Below are positions 34,700 to 46,845 of a stretch of DNA of 64,000 nt, one piece after another. The first letter of the stretch is position 1. Every line of letters starts with the position of its first letter. Source of the DNA: Sabethes cyaneus (taxonomy: Eukaryota; Arthropoda; Insecta; Diptera; Culicidae); contig NC_071355.1 in the NCBI RefSeq assembly GCF_943734655.1, positions 13,310,768 through 13,374,767 on the forward strand, written 5' to 3'. The notes beneath the pieces were generated by a model. It did no database searches and had not been told where the DNA came from. It was given only the letters and a program-made list of their open reading frames with translations. Position numbers and translations under genes: made by a program.

Positions 34700-35320
34700 C
34701 TACCTATTTTGTATTAGAATTGGAGTTCGAGTTTTAACTTGGACTTGAAATTGGATTTGAAATTGCACTTTCACTCGGACTTGAAATACGAAATGAAATT
34801 AAACACGAAAGTTTACCTGAAATTGAACTCAAATCGAACTTGAAATGAAATTTCAAATTTGAAGTAATATTGATTAGGTTTTTTTCTACCCTTCCCTTCA
34901 TCTATTGGAAAGAGTACTGGACAAATTGATTAATTAGACTTGAAACTTTTGTACAAATTAAACTAGAAATCGGATTTAAAACTGGATTTCAATTCCAGTA
35001 CAGTAAATCCTTTTAGATTTTGAATTGCGCCTGAAATCGGTCATGAAAATCGTCATGCAAACGAACTTAATACAAAATTTGTAATTTTACTTGAAGCTGT
35101 GTCTGAAATAGAAATTAAATCAAACTGGAAATAAGATTAACAGTTAAACTTAAATTAAAATGGATTTAAAATCTAACAGGAGATTGAACGAGGACTTAAA
35201 ATTGGACCTGAATTTGGATTTGAATTTGATCTTCGCCAAAGCCGCCACATTGTCACGCTACGACGCACTCCACAATTCACAATCTAATATAAATCTGAAC
35301 CAAAATTTGATAAAAAACTA
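34700..35320. repeat. Degenerate TTGGACTTGAAA minisatellite
   Basis: Words such as ACTTGAAATTGGA, GGACTTGAAA and AATTGGATTTG recur at about 12-bp spacing with many substitutions. A short related patch lies at 38280-38365. The 65-codon ORF at 35160 comes from the repeat. Confidence 0.65.
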
Positions 35321-35354
35321 CAAGGTATACAGCCCTAAGGGTTGTACGAAAGGG

Positions 35355-36777
35355 TGACGTAGGACTGTGTCATATAATACTCATTACATTGATAACATGT
35401 TTTAATCGATGAAGTATAACTTTATGTCTGATCATTAAATCAAAGACTAATGTAAACTGTATTTCTGGCATATGCATATTTGAGTATTTGTGAGTATCAT
35501 TGTTTGAGTGTTTATTTGTAAAAGAAGAGCGAAATATTCTGATTTAATTCTTCATTGAAGGTGGTTTTGAAAAAACCGTTTGAAATTGTTTGGTGGCCCT
35601 GAAAAGAACTATGTTTGAGCTGATAGCACTTCTTAAAAATCAGTACCATAATTACTGTTGCCAATATATAGATGGATGTCGCTATTCGGTCCTTTAGACT
35701 CTAGGATGATGGTTGCCCGCTAATACAGGAGTGATAGGAAATACCAAATCACTGTAAAGTAGAAATGGATTAGTTTTATCAAAATACTGACCGTCCGTCA
35801 GTGCGATCGTGCGGTAAATGAGCAGACGGCGAACCTAGTGTGCGATTTTATAGTCACTGGCACTGCCGTTGCTACTTGTAAGCTAGTGTAGGTATGGGAG
35901 AAACCAGATCGGCTGCTGCTCAAATAATTATCCGAATGGAACGTTAATCATTTAGAAAGTGTAGAAAAATCTTTCCATTCTTCAATTACTATAGTTCTTA
36001 TAAGAACTGTTTAAGATCACAACGGCCTACTGCTGAATTTGCTGCCCGTCAGTCGATCCGTTTCCATTTGCCTTCAGTGTTGGTTTGCGAAAATCACCGC
36101 CAAAATGCCATTGGGTTTGCCTCGAATTGTCATCGAAGATGACATTAATTGCCACAAAAGTCCTTGGATTTGCCTCCAATTGCTACCAAAATGCTATCGT
36201 TTTTACCTCCCAATTGCTATCGGTGATGCCGTTGCTTTCGCCACCAATAGCCGTCGATGATAAATACTGACCGTCCGTTAGTGCGATTGTGCCATGAATG
36301 AGCAGACGGCGAACCAAGAGTACCATTTTATAGTCACTGGCACTGCCGCTGCTACTTGTAAGCTAGTGTCGGTGGTGGGGGAAACCAGATCGATGTTGCC
36401 AATTGGATTGGAAAAGGGGTGTGGCTTATAAAGTGGTCTCAAAGGTTATCATTTGGATCCAAATCCTTTGGTGTATCTAATTGTCGTCCGTGCCTGTGAA
36501 GCTAGGCGATCACAAGGGAAATGTATGGGGAAATTCGGCCTTAAAACTTTACACACATTTTCACTATTTAGCGTATAAAAAATTATTATAAAAACGTTAC
36601 TATAAAATTGCTGGACATTTTATCTATCCAACGACATATTAACTGTTATGTTTCGTTCAATAGTATAGTAGCTATTAGCGTTTGAAATATTTCATTCAAA
36701 CGTTACACTTCTATTTCTCGTTTTTACAAAGTGCTACCCAGTCCCAGTATAGTAAACAAAGACGTAGTCCTACGTCA
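35355..36777. mobile_element. GACGTAG-hairpin element, copy B
   Basis: It is inverted relative to copy A, with TGACGTAGGACT at the left and CTACGTCA at the right. It aligns with copy A near both ends and is about 455 bp longer. Inside, about 125 bp at 35785-35910 is repeated at 36265-36395, starting ATACTGACCGTCCGT. The shared sequence outside the left terminus extends to about 35318. Confidence 0.75.
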
Positions 36778-36784
36778 AAAATGC

Positions 36785-37800
36785 AGTTCACGGTATAGTA
36801 CAGATCTACAATCTGGTTCAAATTCTGATCCAAAAGCCAATTGCTGGCTTAAAATCTGATTAAAAATGTAGTCCAGTCAGAGCAAACATGTGATTCAAAA
36901 TCTAGTTAATAATTTGACCCAGTTTGAGAATCTGATCCAAAATTCAATCCGAAATTCGGACCAAAATCGGATTAAAAATGTGCTCCTGATTCCAGATTGG
37001 TCTTGGTCTAGTATGTGGTTCAAAATCTGGTTCCACCTCTGATCCAAAATCTGATCAATTTTGATAAAATGTGTTCCAAAATCTGGCCCAGAGTCTGATG
37101 GAGGTACATCATCTGGTTCAAGTCCAGAATCTGGTTCAAAATATGGACAAAATCTAATCAAAAATGTAGTCCAAAATCTGTTCCAAAATTTGATACAAAA
37201 TCTAAAACAAAATTTGATAAAAATTGTGGTCCTCAATCTAGTTCAGGTCCAAAATATGTTATCAAAAATGTGACAGAAAATTTGGTTTATAATCCCTTCC
37301 TATTTCAGAACTTCCTGTTTCAACATTTGATAAAAAATGTGGTCCAGAATCGGGCAAGATCCAGAAACTGGTCCTGCTTTAGGATCCAGTTCAAAATGTG
37401 ATCCAAAATATCAACCAAAATCTGATAAAAAATGTTGTCCAAAATTTGATAGAATTTAGTGATAGCTCCAAAATCTTGATCAAGTGCAGAATCTGATAAA
37501 AAATGTGGTCCAAAATCTTTTTCAAAATCTGATCCAAATCAGACCAAAAATGTGGTTCAAAATTTGGGTTAGAATGCAGCCCAATTCTGTTCCAAAATCT
37601 GAAGCAAAAGTTGATGAAAAATGCGATTCACAATCCAGTCCACGTCCGGAATCTGGTTCAAACCCTGATACAAAATACAACCAACCAACCAGGTTTAAAA
37701 ACTGAAGCCCAAAATCTGTTCCAGGGCCACAATTTGACCACAATTTGTGATTCAGATTTTGGTGCAGGTTCAGAATCTGGTTGGTGGTTTAAAATCTTAT
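36785..37800. repeat. Degenerate CAAAATCTGATC minisatellite
   Basis: About 1 kb is built from variants of TCTGATCCAAAA, TCTGGTTCAAAA and CTGATAAAAAATGTGGTCC, at a period near 12-13 bp with length variants. ORFs of about 70-110 codons on both strands are by-products. Confidence 0.8.
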
Positions 37801-37849
37801 CGGAAAGCACTCGGATTTAAGCAACGAGGAAGTGCTAAAGTGCGGGTTT

Positions 37850-38040
37850 TCGCCAGGGGCGCCTCAATGTCATGCTAGGCAAACTAGGGAGCACCAAAGG
37901 ATTGACTGTGGATACTTTTAAGGATCGTTTGGAGTAGATTTGAGATGAAATGCCTCATGATATCGTGCGTGCTAGCTGTAACGCTTTTCAACAACGATTG
38001 CGACTGGTAATAAAGCAAAGGGAGCGAGAATTGAATCGGA
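37850..38040 (+). pseudogene. Mariner-type transposase, C-terminal tail
   Basis: The plus strand encodes a STKGLTVDTFKDRLE-like stretch followed by DEMPHDIVRASCNAFQQR, which match the C-terminal end of the relic at 61560-62165. Two stops interrupt it. Only the tail survives. Confidence 0.7.
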
Positions 38041-38044
38041 CTAA

Positions 38045-38162
38045 AGCCCCAAACACAATGCATACGAATTTTACTACGTTGCGGCAATTTGACAGTTTTT
38101 TCATGGGTTTTCTGTCAAATTTCCGCAACGTAGTAAAATCCGTATGCATTGTGTCTGGGCCT
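38045..38162. mobile_element. Short hairpin MITE, Tourist-like
   Basis: The 118-bp element is nearly all inverted repeat, with about 52-bp arms containing ATGCATACG and TTTTACTACGTTGCGG. TAA lies on both sides (38042-38044 and 38163-38165), matching the 3-bp TWA target of PIF/Harbinger elements. The superfamily assignment rests on that duplication only. Confidence 0.72.
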
Positions 38163-38410
38163 TAACTTAGGACAAATGTACTTTATACGAAATACATTTC
38201 AAATAAAAATTTATGCAATCGTCATATTTTTGTGACCATGTACTTTACTGACAGTTATTACTACTCATGTAAAATTGATTTGAGACAGGACTTGAAATCT
38301 CACTTGAAATTAGACTTAAGTTGGACTTGAAATAAGAATTTTATTAGATTTGAAACTGGATCTATTTTTACGCAACGCAATTGCCTATAGCCACAATTCT
38401 AGGTGATTAA

Positions 38411-39228
38411 GGTGAAGGTCGTCAGAGGCCATCTGCTTTTTTACTAATTTCAGTGCTTGTTTCCAGTCACTATCGTTTTGGTTATGCTAAGTTTATGCTG
38501 AGTTGCTAGTAGTAGGTAATAATCTGTTGTGAACAATTATGAAACGTAGAATCGCGTATCCATTTTTGCTGTTGAACTAGATCCGACAGTAATTCTATCA
38601 CATAAAATGTTGTTTACGGTGAATTTTATTATCAGAGAATTTTATAAGTATATTTTCGACACTTTACGACCGTTAATTTAATAGTGAAAATTATTGGCCA
38701 AATTCACGCTCGTACGTAAATATGGCATCACTCCCGTTTCCTTGGTAACGTATCAACAACGTCGGTTTGCGGATTGCAATCGAAACTAAGTAAAGTTTTT
38801 CATATCAATTCAAGTGAACAGTTTGGGTAAAATCATTATAATATCTTACCAGAAAACTATTCGGGTGGCAAATTAAAGTTTTCTGTGTTTCAAGTTAAGT
38901 TTCGCGAGTGATGAATGGAACGGCCGAAAAAATTAAAGAAAAATCGACGGCGAAAAAGTGAAAATATAGTGATGAATTTTAATTGGGCAGAAATCTCGGT
39001 ATTTAGTGTAAGTTATGCCCCAAAAAGTAATAGAACCTATAGAATGCAATGTTTAGTGCTTCGAGTTGCAAGATCTGATTACGGTTAGCAGGTTAGTTGA
39101 ACTAATTTTATTTTCTTGTGATGGTTTCCTGAGTCTATGAAAGCATGTTGATACACTGAAGAAGGGAAGGGAAGGGTGATATTCGGTGCCATACAGACTG
39201 CCATAAATGGACTCTGACGACCTTGTCC
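38411..39228 (+). mobile_element. TTAA-flanked non-autonomous element, copy 1
   Basis: The element has TTAA at both sides (38407-38410 and 39229-39232) and imperfect ends GGTGAAGGTCGTCAGAG and GGACAAGGTCGTCAGAG read inward. It is 818 bp without a transposase. An inverted copy lies at 45938-46735. TTAA targets are used by piggyBac and some other mosquito elements. Confidence 0.87.
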
Positions 39229-39232
39229 TTAA

Positions 39233-39690
39233 ATTAAAAAAAATCCAACCTTGCCGGGTACATCTTGAGAAAATATTTCGTTTTCATGTTCACAGCGATT
39301 GACTTAGAAAGGAGATTTCAATTTTCTGTTCAATCGCTTGTACTTGTTATACATTCGGCATTGTGCTGCCATCACAAGAGGTTGATACACCGACGGTCGC
39401 TGGTTTTGTTTTCAAATAATTCCGCTTATGATTTGTTGTCTAGGATTAAAAGTAGTGGATGGTCAGCATGGCCCCGGGAGATTTCCGGCTAAAACATTTG
39501 AAATAGTACGTTACGGACAGGACTATACAGTAAAATGCCAGAAATGCCAATAAACCTTTGAGTACTTTACTACAATCTGCTTCACTGAAGTTCAGGCCCT
39601 TTTTAGCGTCAGTCATTCTAGCCAATATGATACGTCGCTGGGTTTTTGTAATTTTTATCATGCGTGTCCTTATCATTAATTGTTTAGAAT
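39233..39690. other. Unassigned spacer
   Basis: No gene recognised. GTTTAGAAT at 39682-39690 is the left copy of the foldback element's target duplication. Confidence 0.5.
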
Positions 39691-40368
39691 GATTGTATAA
39701 CATTTCGCCGAATACCATTTCGCGGAAAACCAATTCGCGGATGACCATAATGCGGAATATACTGTTTCGCGGAAAACCATTTCGCGGAAAACATTTTCGC
39801 GGAAAGTACCATTTCGCGGAAAACATTTTTGCGGAAAGTACTATTTCGCGGAAAAAATTTTCGCCGAAAGTACTATTTGGCAGAGAACCACCGCTCATTC
39901 AGTTTGGAAGCCGCAAAACGCGGCTTCGCCGCTTTGTATTCAACGAAAGTTAAATTGATGCGAGGACTAGGGAAAACTAACTAGAGGTCAGTAGACCTAG
40001 GAAAACGAATAGACCTAAACAGATGTGATCTCTGCAGGGGGGCTGCCCCCCCGCAGTGGCCGGCGCTTCCGACGGCGGGTCACCGGCGAACACTCGCCGT
40101 TGCCTGCGGCCGGCTCGCCCTGAATCATCTAGGAAACGTTTGCTACTAACATGGTTTTCCGCGAAACAATATTTTCCGCCAAATGGTTTTCCGCGAAATG
40201 TTTCTTTCCGCCAAACGGTTTTCCGCGGAATAGTCCTTTCCGCGAAAGGGTTTTCGGCGTTTTGGTACATTCCGCGAAATAGTACTTTCCGCGAAAATGT
40301 TTTCCGCGAAATGGTATTCCGCGAAACGGTACTCCGCGATATGGTCTTCGGCGAAATGTTATACAACC
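39691..40368. mobile_element. Foldback-type element with 9-bp duplication
   Basis: The arms consist of about 15-18-bp tandem repeats, mostly variants of TTTCGCGGAAAACCA, running inward from each end in opposite orientation around a GC-rich centre (about 39890-40140). The outer ends are G(A/G)TTGTATAACATTTCGCC. GTTTAGAAT occurs exactly at 39682-39690 and 40369-40377, a 9-bp target duplication. Long inverted arms made of short repeats plus a 9-bp duplication are features of FB elements related to the MuDR/Phantom group. ORFs here are repeat artefacts. Confidence 0.93.
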
Positions 40369-40377
40369 GTTTAGAAT

Positions 40378-43300
40378 ATTCTGTCAATGTTTTGAAATTC
40401 ACCTATAAATCATATTTTTTAAAAACTAAATATTAGGCATGAGGTAAAACATCCATCAGAAGGACAGACTGGAAATTTAGGTTATTTGATCGATATTATA
40501 GTATATTATATTCAATATTAGACAGTAAGTGAGGCACGTGCTCCAGTGTTCCCCACATCAAACGCATCAGTGCCGAAGATGAATGGTCTGAAATATTTGC
40601 AGGTTCTAATATTTTCACCTATCGGAATTTATCCTTATTATTAACTCCCTTGTATCATTTCTATGCCAGAGCAATGAAGCTACATAGCTCACCGCCAAAC
40701 CACAACAGCAATCATCGGTAATTGGCACTGTCATTTTCCCTTCAGGCTAAAACAAACCACATCAAAAATTGACTTTCACCAGCTTCCAATTTGCACTGCG
40801 GCGAGGCACCAAGTACCAAACTATCATCACACCTACGACACTGTCGGCACTTGCGACAACTAGATGTGGCGAACACTACCCCCGTCAGTACCGGAGCAGG
40901 ATAACGATCGCCATCTATTTAATCAAATTACAAGAGAATTTTCCCAATCTATATGCAAAAAGCTTCTATTAAACGACATCGACATCCTGCCGTCAGGCGA
41001 TCCGGGGCTGTCGGATATCGGTTCCTTTTCTTCTTCCGGAAGAGTGCGACACCCCCGATGAATGGGCGGCGGATGGTGGAAAATGCTTCACTATCATCTT
41101 ACCTTCATCTATAGATTACAGTCTGCACGTTGCTTGCCGAGGCGAAAATTCACGTTGCTGTTTCTGAAAGTAAATACCTACGTTCTTTGCATCAGCTCGC
41201 CGCCGCACCGTGGTGAGGAAAAACTTTCCGTTCGAACATACTCCCACCACTCTTACCTCACGTAGGTGAATGGCCAACTCGGAGAGTATCAAATTTTGAT
41301 CTAGTTTACAAAACTTACCGCAACTTCGGTTAAGTTGGCAAGCAAGGATGGAGAATGATGTGCTGGCTGGTTTGCTTCCTAGCATCGAACAACCTTTCAG
41401 TTTGCGAAAGAACCCAAAGCCCCACCAAGACACGTTCGCTGATAGCAAAACAATCAAGGTGTTCAATTTGTTTAGAATTGCTTCCTTTCCTTCTCGCCCG
41501 CAAGGCCGCACTTCCGGCTTCGGTAGTGCCGTTCCGTACCATGCCGTACCAGCCAGCAATGCAGTGAGACATTTCACAGCCAAGCTCTAGGAGCCGTTCA
41601 ACAGGTGGTTCATTTATTGGTTTTGTCTTATTAAATTATGAAACATTGACGATAAAAGCTTTTGATAAGTGGTTTTCTTTGTGCTTTACACTTGCTTGCT
41701 TACACCTACCCACTTTCTTCCAATGAGTTTTCTTACGTGGCGAGAATCGGCAACGGCTTCGGTAAGATTTGAAAGGAAAAGTTTCCCCAGCCTGTGTCAC
41801 ACGGACGGAACGGATGGGGTGGATTGGTTTCGGGACACGGAACTGTGAGATGGAACCGAATTGGGATTGGGACAAACTCGAAAATCGTGCGTTCTCTACT
41901 AGCTGTTAAATCAATTGTGAAAGATTTTTCCGATTCCATCGTCGCCGTTGGCGTCGTCGTCGCTTGCACGATGGGAAAATTGTTGCACTTCCATTGTTTG
42001 CACCGCAGGCGATAATTGAGTTTTACAGTTCTCTGCGATGGAACAGAAGCGTGAGTTAAAAGTTGAGAAAATTTAATGTGCTGCAAGGCTGCGCTATCTG
42101 TGAAAGAACTGAGGCAAAATCATGCGAAAGTTAATCATGCCAAGTGTGAATAGGTTCATATGGAAAATGGAGATTTATCGCTTCAATTGACTAACTTCGT
42201 AAACGATGTCGGCTATAATTGTGAGATAAAACAGATATATGCCAAACGACGTTGCTAGCTTAAGTGGAACTGGAATGGGTAGAAATAGTGGAGTTTTTCT
42301 TGATTATTTCGAAAATGATTGAAACCAGTTTGAACTTTCGAATAGTTTCATTAGAAAATCATATCCGTAAGGTGTTCCGACATAAATTACAATTTGTACT
42401 CTGTCTGCGATGTTTTATTATACACTGCGATTGAAGAACGCTTCAGTAAATCTTGATCACCAAGATTAAACCGCTCGCACTCGCGGTGGAGAACAATTGA
42501 CCGAATCGGAGTGCACCGGACAGACATTCAAGAAGCCCTCGCACATATACCAGCACGGAGTCACACCCAAAGACACTATACACTAGCCATCCGCGGCCGT
42601 GGCCAAAAGGTACAAAAGCTCTGGTGACCCGAGGCGGTGTGGCGTGTTACAGTTTCTTCATTAACGATCACATCGTTGGTTACCACCCTTTGCACACCCC
42701 GCCCAGAAGGGGGAAGTTCACGTTCGTTGGTGTGAAAAGCCGCAGGCCTACCTACCTGCGAATCGCCGGGCACCCAGCGACCGTAGACAGAGCCAGTAAA
42801 GGTTCAAAAACAAATAAAATGTAACTGAAAGATTATCATAGATTAATTTCCGGAATAAATTACGAGCGGCTTTTTGCCCCGAAAGAGGTTCACCTGTCGA
42901 GGTGCGAAGAAAACAAAGAAAAAATCACTAGACGGACGAGTTTGCGTCGGAGTGTAGGCGCGCGCGCGCGGAGGAAGCGTTCGTGGCCATGCACGCGCGA
43001 GGCGCTTGGCAGTCTGCTGCGGCCAAACGACGACCGCCGCCACAATGACGGATGGAGCGCCAGGTCTTTGGCGCGAAAAGCGATTCGCAGCTCAGCTGGA
43101 ACGATCCGAAAAACTTGCAAACAACAGCTATTCTCCATGGATATGCATGAAAATGCACCACATTTTTCAACTCAGTAGGCTTTCGACAGAACACCTACTT
43201 AAATTCATGGGTTTTCTTTCTTTTTGCGCTATCTCTATCAACACCCTGCGCGCCCGTGCCGTGCGCCATGCGCTGGCGAATCGAGGTTATGTTGTAAAAT

Positions 43301-44819
43301 GTTCGCTCAAATGTAAATAAGAAATAAACGAATGAAAATTTATTTGATTTCATTTAACACTTTACGTGATTTGATAATCAAAGACAAAGATTCTTTTTGT
43401 GATGTCAAATAGTTGGTTTCATAACGCGGCTAAATATCCGTATCCGGAACCGCAATCCTCGGTGTAAAATTAAAGCTAATCAACGTTTATTGGGGGATAA
43501 TGTTGATAGCCGCTCAGAACCATTACATTCGCCAGCGTAAATCGGTAATGGTGGTGTCCCTCTTCTTTTTATTGCCATGACACATGCACGAATTAAAACT
43601 AATTGAAGCGAAATCGGCTGACCTCCATCGGCGGAATCTGCATACTTACAGACAGACTAACGAACAAGCAGCTCCCGGTAATGCCACGATATAGATCTCA
43701 TTTATACCAATTGACACTCATCAAGTATCGCACATACAAATACACACACACATCCCAGACTGGCTTTGCACTTTACGCATGTGTCCTCCGCCTGGCTGAG
43801 TGGCCATTGTACGCTATCAGACCGGAGTCAATTCCGGCTCATCCCATCCCACTCACGAAATTCCGATCTTTCGCTATTATAAAGCCAACCGATTGACACC
43901 ACCGCACTGCACCGACACCGGAACGGAACGGAAAGGCGGATGAAAGGATCAGGGAAGGAGTGCATTTCAATCTCGCCAAATCTGACACTAGCTACTAGGC
44001 GTGTGTAAATCCGATGCGGTGATGATGGCTGCGCACCAGAACGGCCTGAACGGCTTTCATTGCTCGCATAAACTATTGTAGATTCTTTTTAAATTGGTCA
44101 ATTTATCAGCGGGGCTTAATGCTTACCAGTGTGCAAAGTGGATCAGGTAGCAGGATGATGAGGATAGATAGATTGTAATATGTTTAATCTATTCTAAGAT
44201 GTTGATGACTTCTTTTATCTCAAAGAAAATATATCATTGGTACAATTAAATTTATTTTAGCCAGAAAAGTTCCAATTAAGTTTAAAACAATTACGTACAC
44301 TCTGTAACATTGTGGTCAGTTCGAAGCAGAAATTGGTTCTAGCAACTTGCTTTAAATCAAGCACTAATATGGCACATCGGTAGTCTCCTTTCATGCTATA
44401 TCTGTATAAACTGTGCTTAATTTGTTTTACCATAAAGTAAAAGGATTTTTTTAACAAATTAGAAAAGATCGTGATTTATTCTACTAATATCGTATCAGTA
44501 TCACCCGTTGGCAAAACAATCAATCAAAAACCTAGCTTGACTTTCGGTATCGGAAATCGAATTTCTAAAAGTGTATTCCAACAAATTACGTCAAGCCACC
44601 GTTTCGAGTTCCAAAACCAGTAAGCCAGTGACAGTATTGCTGCTTGTGTGCTTTTCACACTTGATTACTAACCATGAAGCAGTCCTACTTAATAAACATT
44701 TTGGTTTAAGAATAGTTTTTTCAACTATTGTCCTGCTAATTCCCGCGAAACAAGTGCTTGATAAGCTATTATACAATAAAAATGTTACTTGGGTTATTCA
44801 CGTATAGTGAAGATTGACG
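40378..44819. other. Mostly unique sequence, no supported gene
   Basis: About 4.4 kb without recognised mobile elements. A 155-codon minus ORF at 41116-41583 overlaps donor-like GTAAGT and GTAAGA sites and has some coding-like third positions near 41150-41290, but no family motif. ORFs on both strands near 42890-43320 are equally undecided. It could be intronic or regulatory host DNA. Confidence 0.45.
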
Positions 44820-45142
44820 ACCCGAGTCTGACCGTGCCGGATCTGTTGGAGTTTGGCATTGGCCGTCCTAATGAGTTCATTGTTCGGCCGATGAGGATTC
44901 TGGATTGCAAATAAATGCACTCAGCATCGTTTGAGAAGGGGAACTTAATTTGGATGTAGGACTACGTCTTATGGACAGGTAGGGTGTTATTCCAAACTAT
45001 CTTAAACCACGAGCGTCGTGAAGTTACGGACAAACGTGCACTTGTTAAGCTATAAATTAGTTTTTTCTCTCCTTTAAAAATTAAGTTGAACTTGAAATAT
45101 TCTCCATAATTTCTCAACTTTCCATGCACGGACGTCACAATG
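44820..45142. other. Unassigned stretch with a GACGTAG-like word
   Basis: GATGTAGGACTACGTC at about 44954-44969 resembles the end of the GACGTAG-hairpin elements, but the flanking sequence differs, so it is at most a short relic. Confidence 0.4.
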
Positions 45143-45226
45143 ACCTAGCCCTAGCCCTAGCCCTAGCCCTAGCCCTAGCCCTAGCCCTAGCCCTAGCCCT
45201 AGCCCTAGCCCTAGCCCTAGCCCTAG
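45143..45226. repeat. (CCCTAG)n hexamer tract
   Basis: About 14 nearly perfect copies of CCCTAG lie directly before an RTE fragment. ORFs here are low-complexity by-products. Confidence 0.97.
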
Positions 45227-45350
45227 TGTTATCTGCCCGATCTGCAAGAAGGGTAACAATTTGGACTGTGAGAACTATCGAGCGATCACCGTTCTCAATT
45301 TCGCCTAGAAAGCGCTGTCCCAAATCATTTTCCGCCGTCTAACACCAGTA
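45227..45350 (+). pseudogene. Short RTE reverse-transcriptase fragment
   Basis: The plus strand encodes VICPICKKGNNLDCENYRAI and, after a stop, KALSQIIFRRLTP, matching the CPIYKKGDRL...NYRGI region of RTE. It begins directly at the hexamer tract. Confidence 0.75.
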
Positions 45351-45357
45351 GGAATTT

Positions 45358-45510
45358 ATTGCAAACCCTTGGATTTGTCGACTCGTGGACTCGTGGAATT
45401 GTGGACTTGTGTATAGTGCACGAGCGCAACCAGGGCTTTTTGAATCTTAAATTCTTGGGTTGCTGGACTCCTCTACTCTTGAGCTTCTGGTATCCTGGAT
45501 TTCCGAAAAC
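45358..45510 (-). repeat. CGTGGACT minisatellite patch
   Basis: ACTCGTGG and GTGGACTTG words are the reverse complement of the AGTCCACR repeat at 57-61 kb. Several units are recognisable, then the pattern fades. Confidence 0.6.
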
Positions 45511-45933
45511 TCGCTTAAATACCTGGGCTCTAAATGGCCGGGTATTGGATTCAAATGTATCTGCGACATTCTGATTGATAGCCTTTTTTGGCTTTCTTAA
45601 CTGCCATATTTAATTCCTTAGTCTTGTTGTTGGAAGTTGGATTTAGATTTGTGTTAATATAAATGCGCCGCACAACGATTCTCTAACTGATTGTCACTGA
45701 ATTCATATCCGGGCTGCGGACTGGCCACGGTAATAATTTAATTTTTCATGTGTTAACGAGAAATTAGCCCTCAACGTGTATTAATGACTACCATGACTAC
45801 TTTGAGTGTATTAATAAATAGGTCTTAATGGCACTTTAGTTGCAGTTTTTTAAATGTAGGACAGTAGATTCGCTGGGATAAATGATTTTCTGCCTTGCAT
45901 TATCGATAATCTTTCATATGCAACTCAGTTCCA
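45511..45933. other. Unassigned spacer
   Basis: No gene or element recognised in about 420 bp. Confidence 0.45.
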
Positions 45934-45937
45934 TTAA

Positions 45938-46735
45938 GGACAAATTCGTCAGAGTCCATTTATGACAGTCAGTATGGCACCGAATATCACCCTTCCCTTC
46001 CCTTGTTCAGTGTATCAACATGCTTCCATAGACTCGGGAAACCATCACAAAAAAATAAAATTAGTTCAACTAACCTGCCAACCGTAATCAGATCTTGCAA
46101 CTCGAAGCACTAAATATTGCATTCTATAGGTTCTATTACTTTTTGGGGCATGACTTACACTAAATACTGAGATTTCTGCTCAATTCATTACTACATATTC
46201 ACTTTTTCGCCGTCGATTTTTCTTTAATTTTTTCGTCACTAGGGAAACTTAACTTGAAACACAGAAAACTTTAATTTACCACCCGAATAGTTTTCTGGTA
46301 AGATATTATAATGATTTTGCCCAAATTATTCACTTGAATTGATATGAAAAACTTTACTTTGTTTCGATTCCGCAAACCGGCGCAATCCGCAAACCGGCGC
46401 TGTTGATACGTTACCAAGGAAACGGGAGTGATGCCATATTTACGTTGAGCGTGAAATTGGTCAATAATTTTCACTATTAAATTAACGGTTGTAAAGTGCC
46501 GAAAATATATTTATAAAATTCTCTAACAATGAAATTTACCGTAAACAACATTTTATGTGTACTGTCGGATCTAATTCAACAGCAAAAATAGATACGCGAT
46601 TCTACGTTTCATAATTGTTCATAACAGATTATTACCTACTACTAGCAACTTAGCATAAACTTAGCATAAACAAAACGATAGTGGAAACAAGTACTGAAAT
46701 CAGTAAAAAGCAGCTGGCCTCTGACGACCTTCACC
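45938..46735 (-). mobile_element. TTAA-flanked non-autonomous element, copy 2
   Basis: The element has TTAA at both sides (45934-45937 and 46736-46739) and the same ends as the copy at 38411-39228, in inverted orientation. Length is 798 bp. The two copies are clearly similar along their whole length, with small indels. Confidence 0.87.
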
Positions 46736-46814
46736 TTAACAACATGTTTTTTCTGACGGAACAACTGTTTATGAGCACATGCACTTCAAAATTATCTCAG
46801 CATAAAACATAAAG

Positions 46815-46845
46815 CACACACACACACGCACACACACACACACAA
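46815..46845. repeat. (CA)n microsatellite
   Basis: A nearly perfect CA run with a single CG interruption. Confidence 0.9.

Noticed and set aside
39693..40436. ORFs rich in FRGK-type repeats in the foldback element
   Set aside because: They arise from tandem repeats read on both strands and end at the element borders.
45143..45226. True telomere
   Set aside because: The unit is CCCTAG rather than a known insect telomere repeat, the tract is short, and ordinary sequence lies on both sides.
45074..45342. ORFs of alternating Leu/Gly, Leu/Ala and Arg/Ala
   Set aside because: They are translations of the (CCCTAG)n tract.
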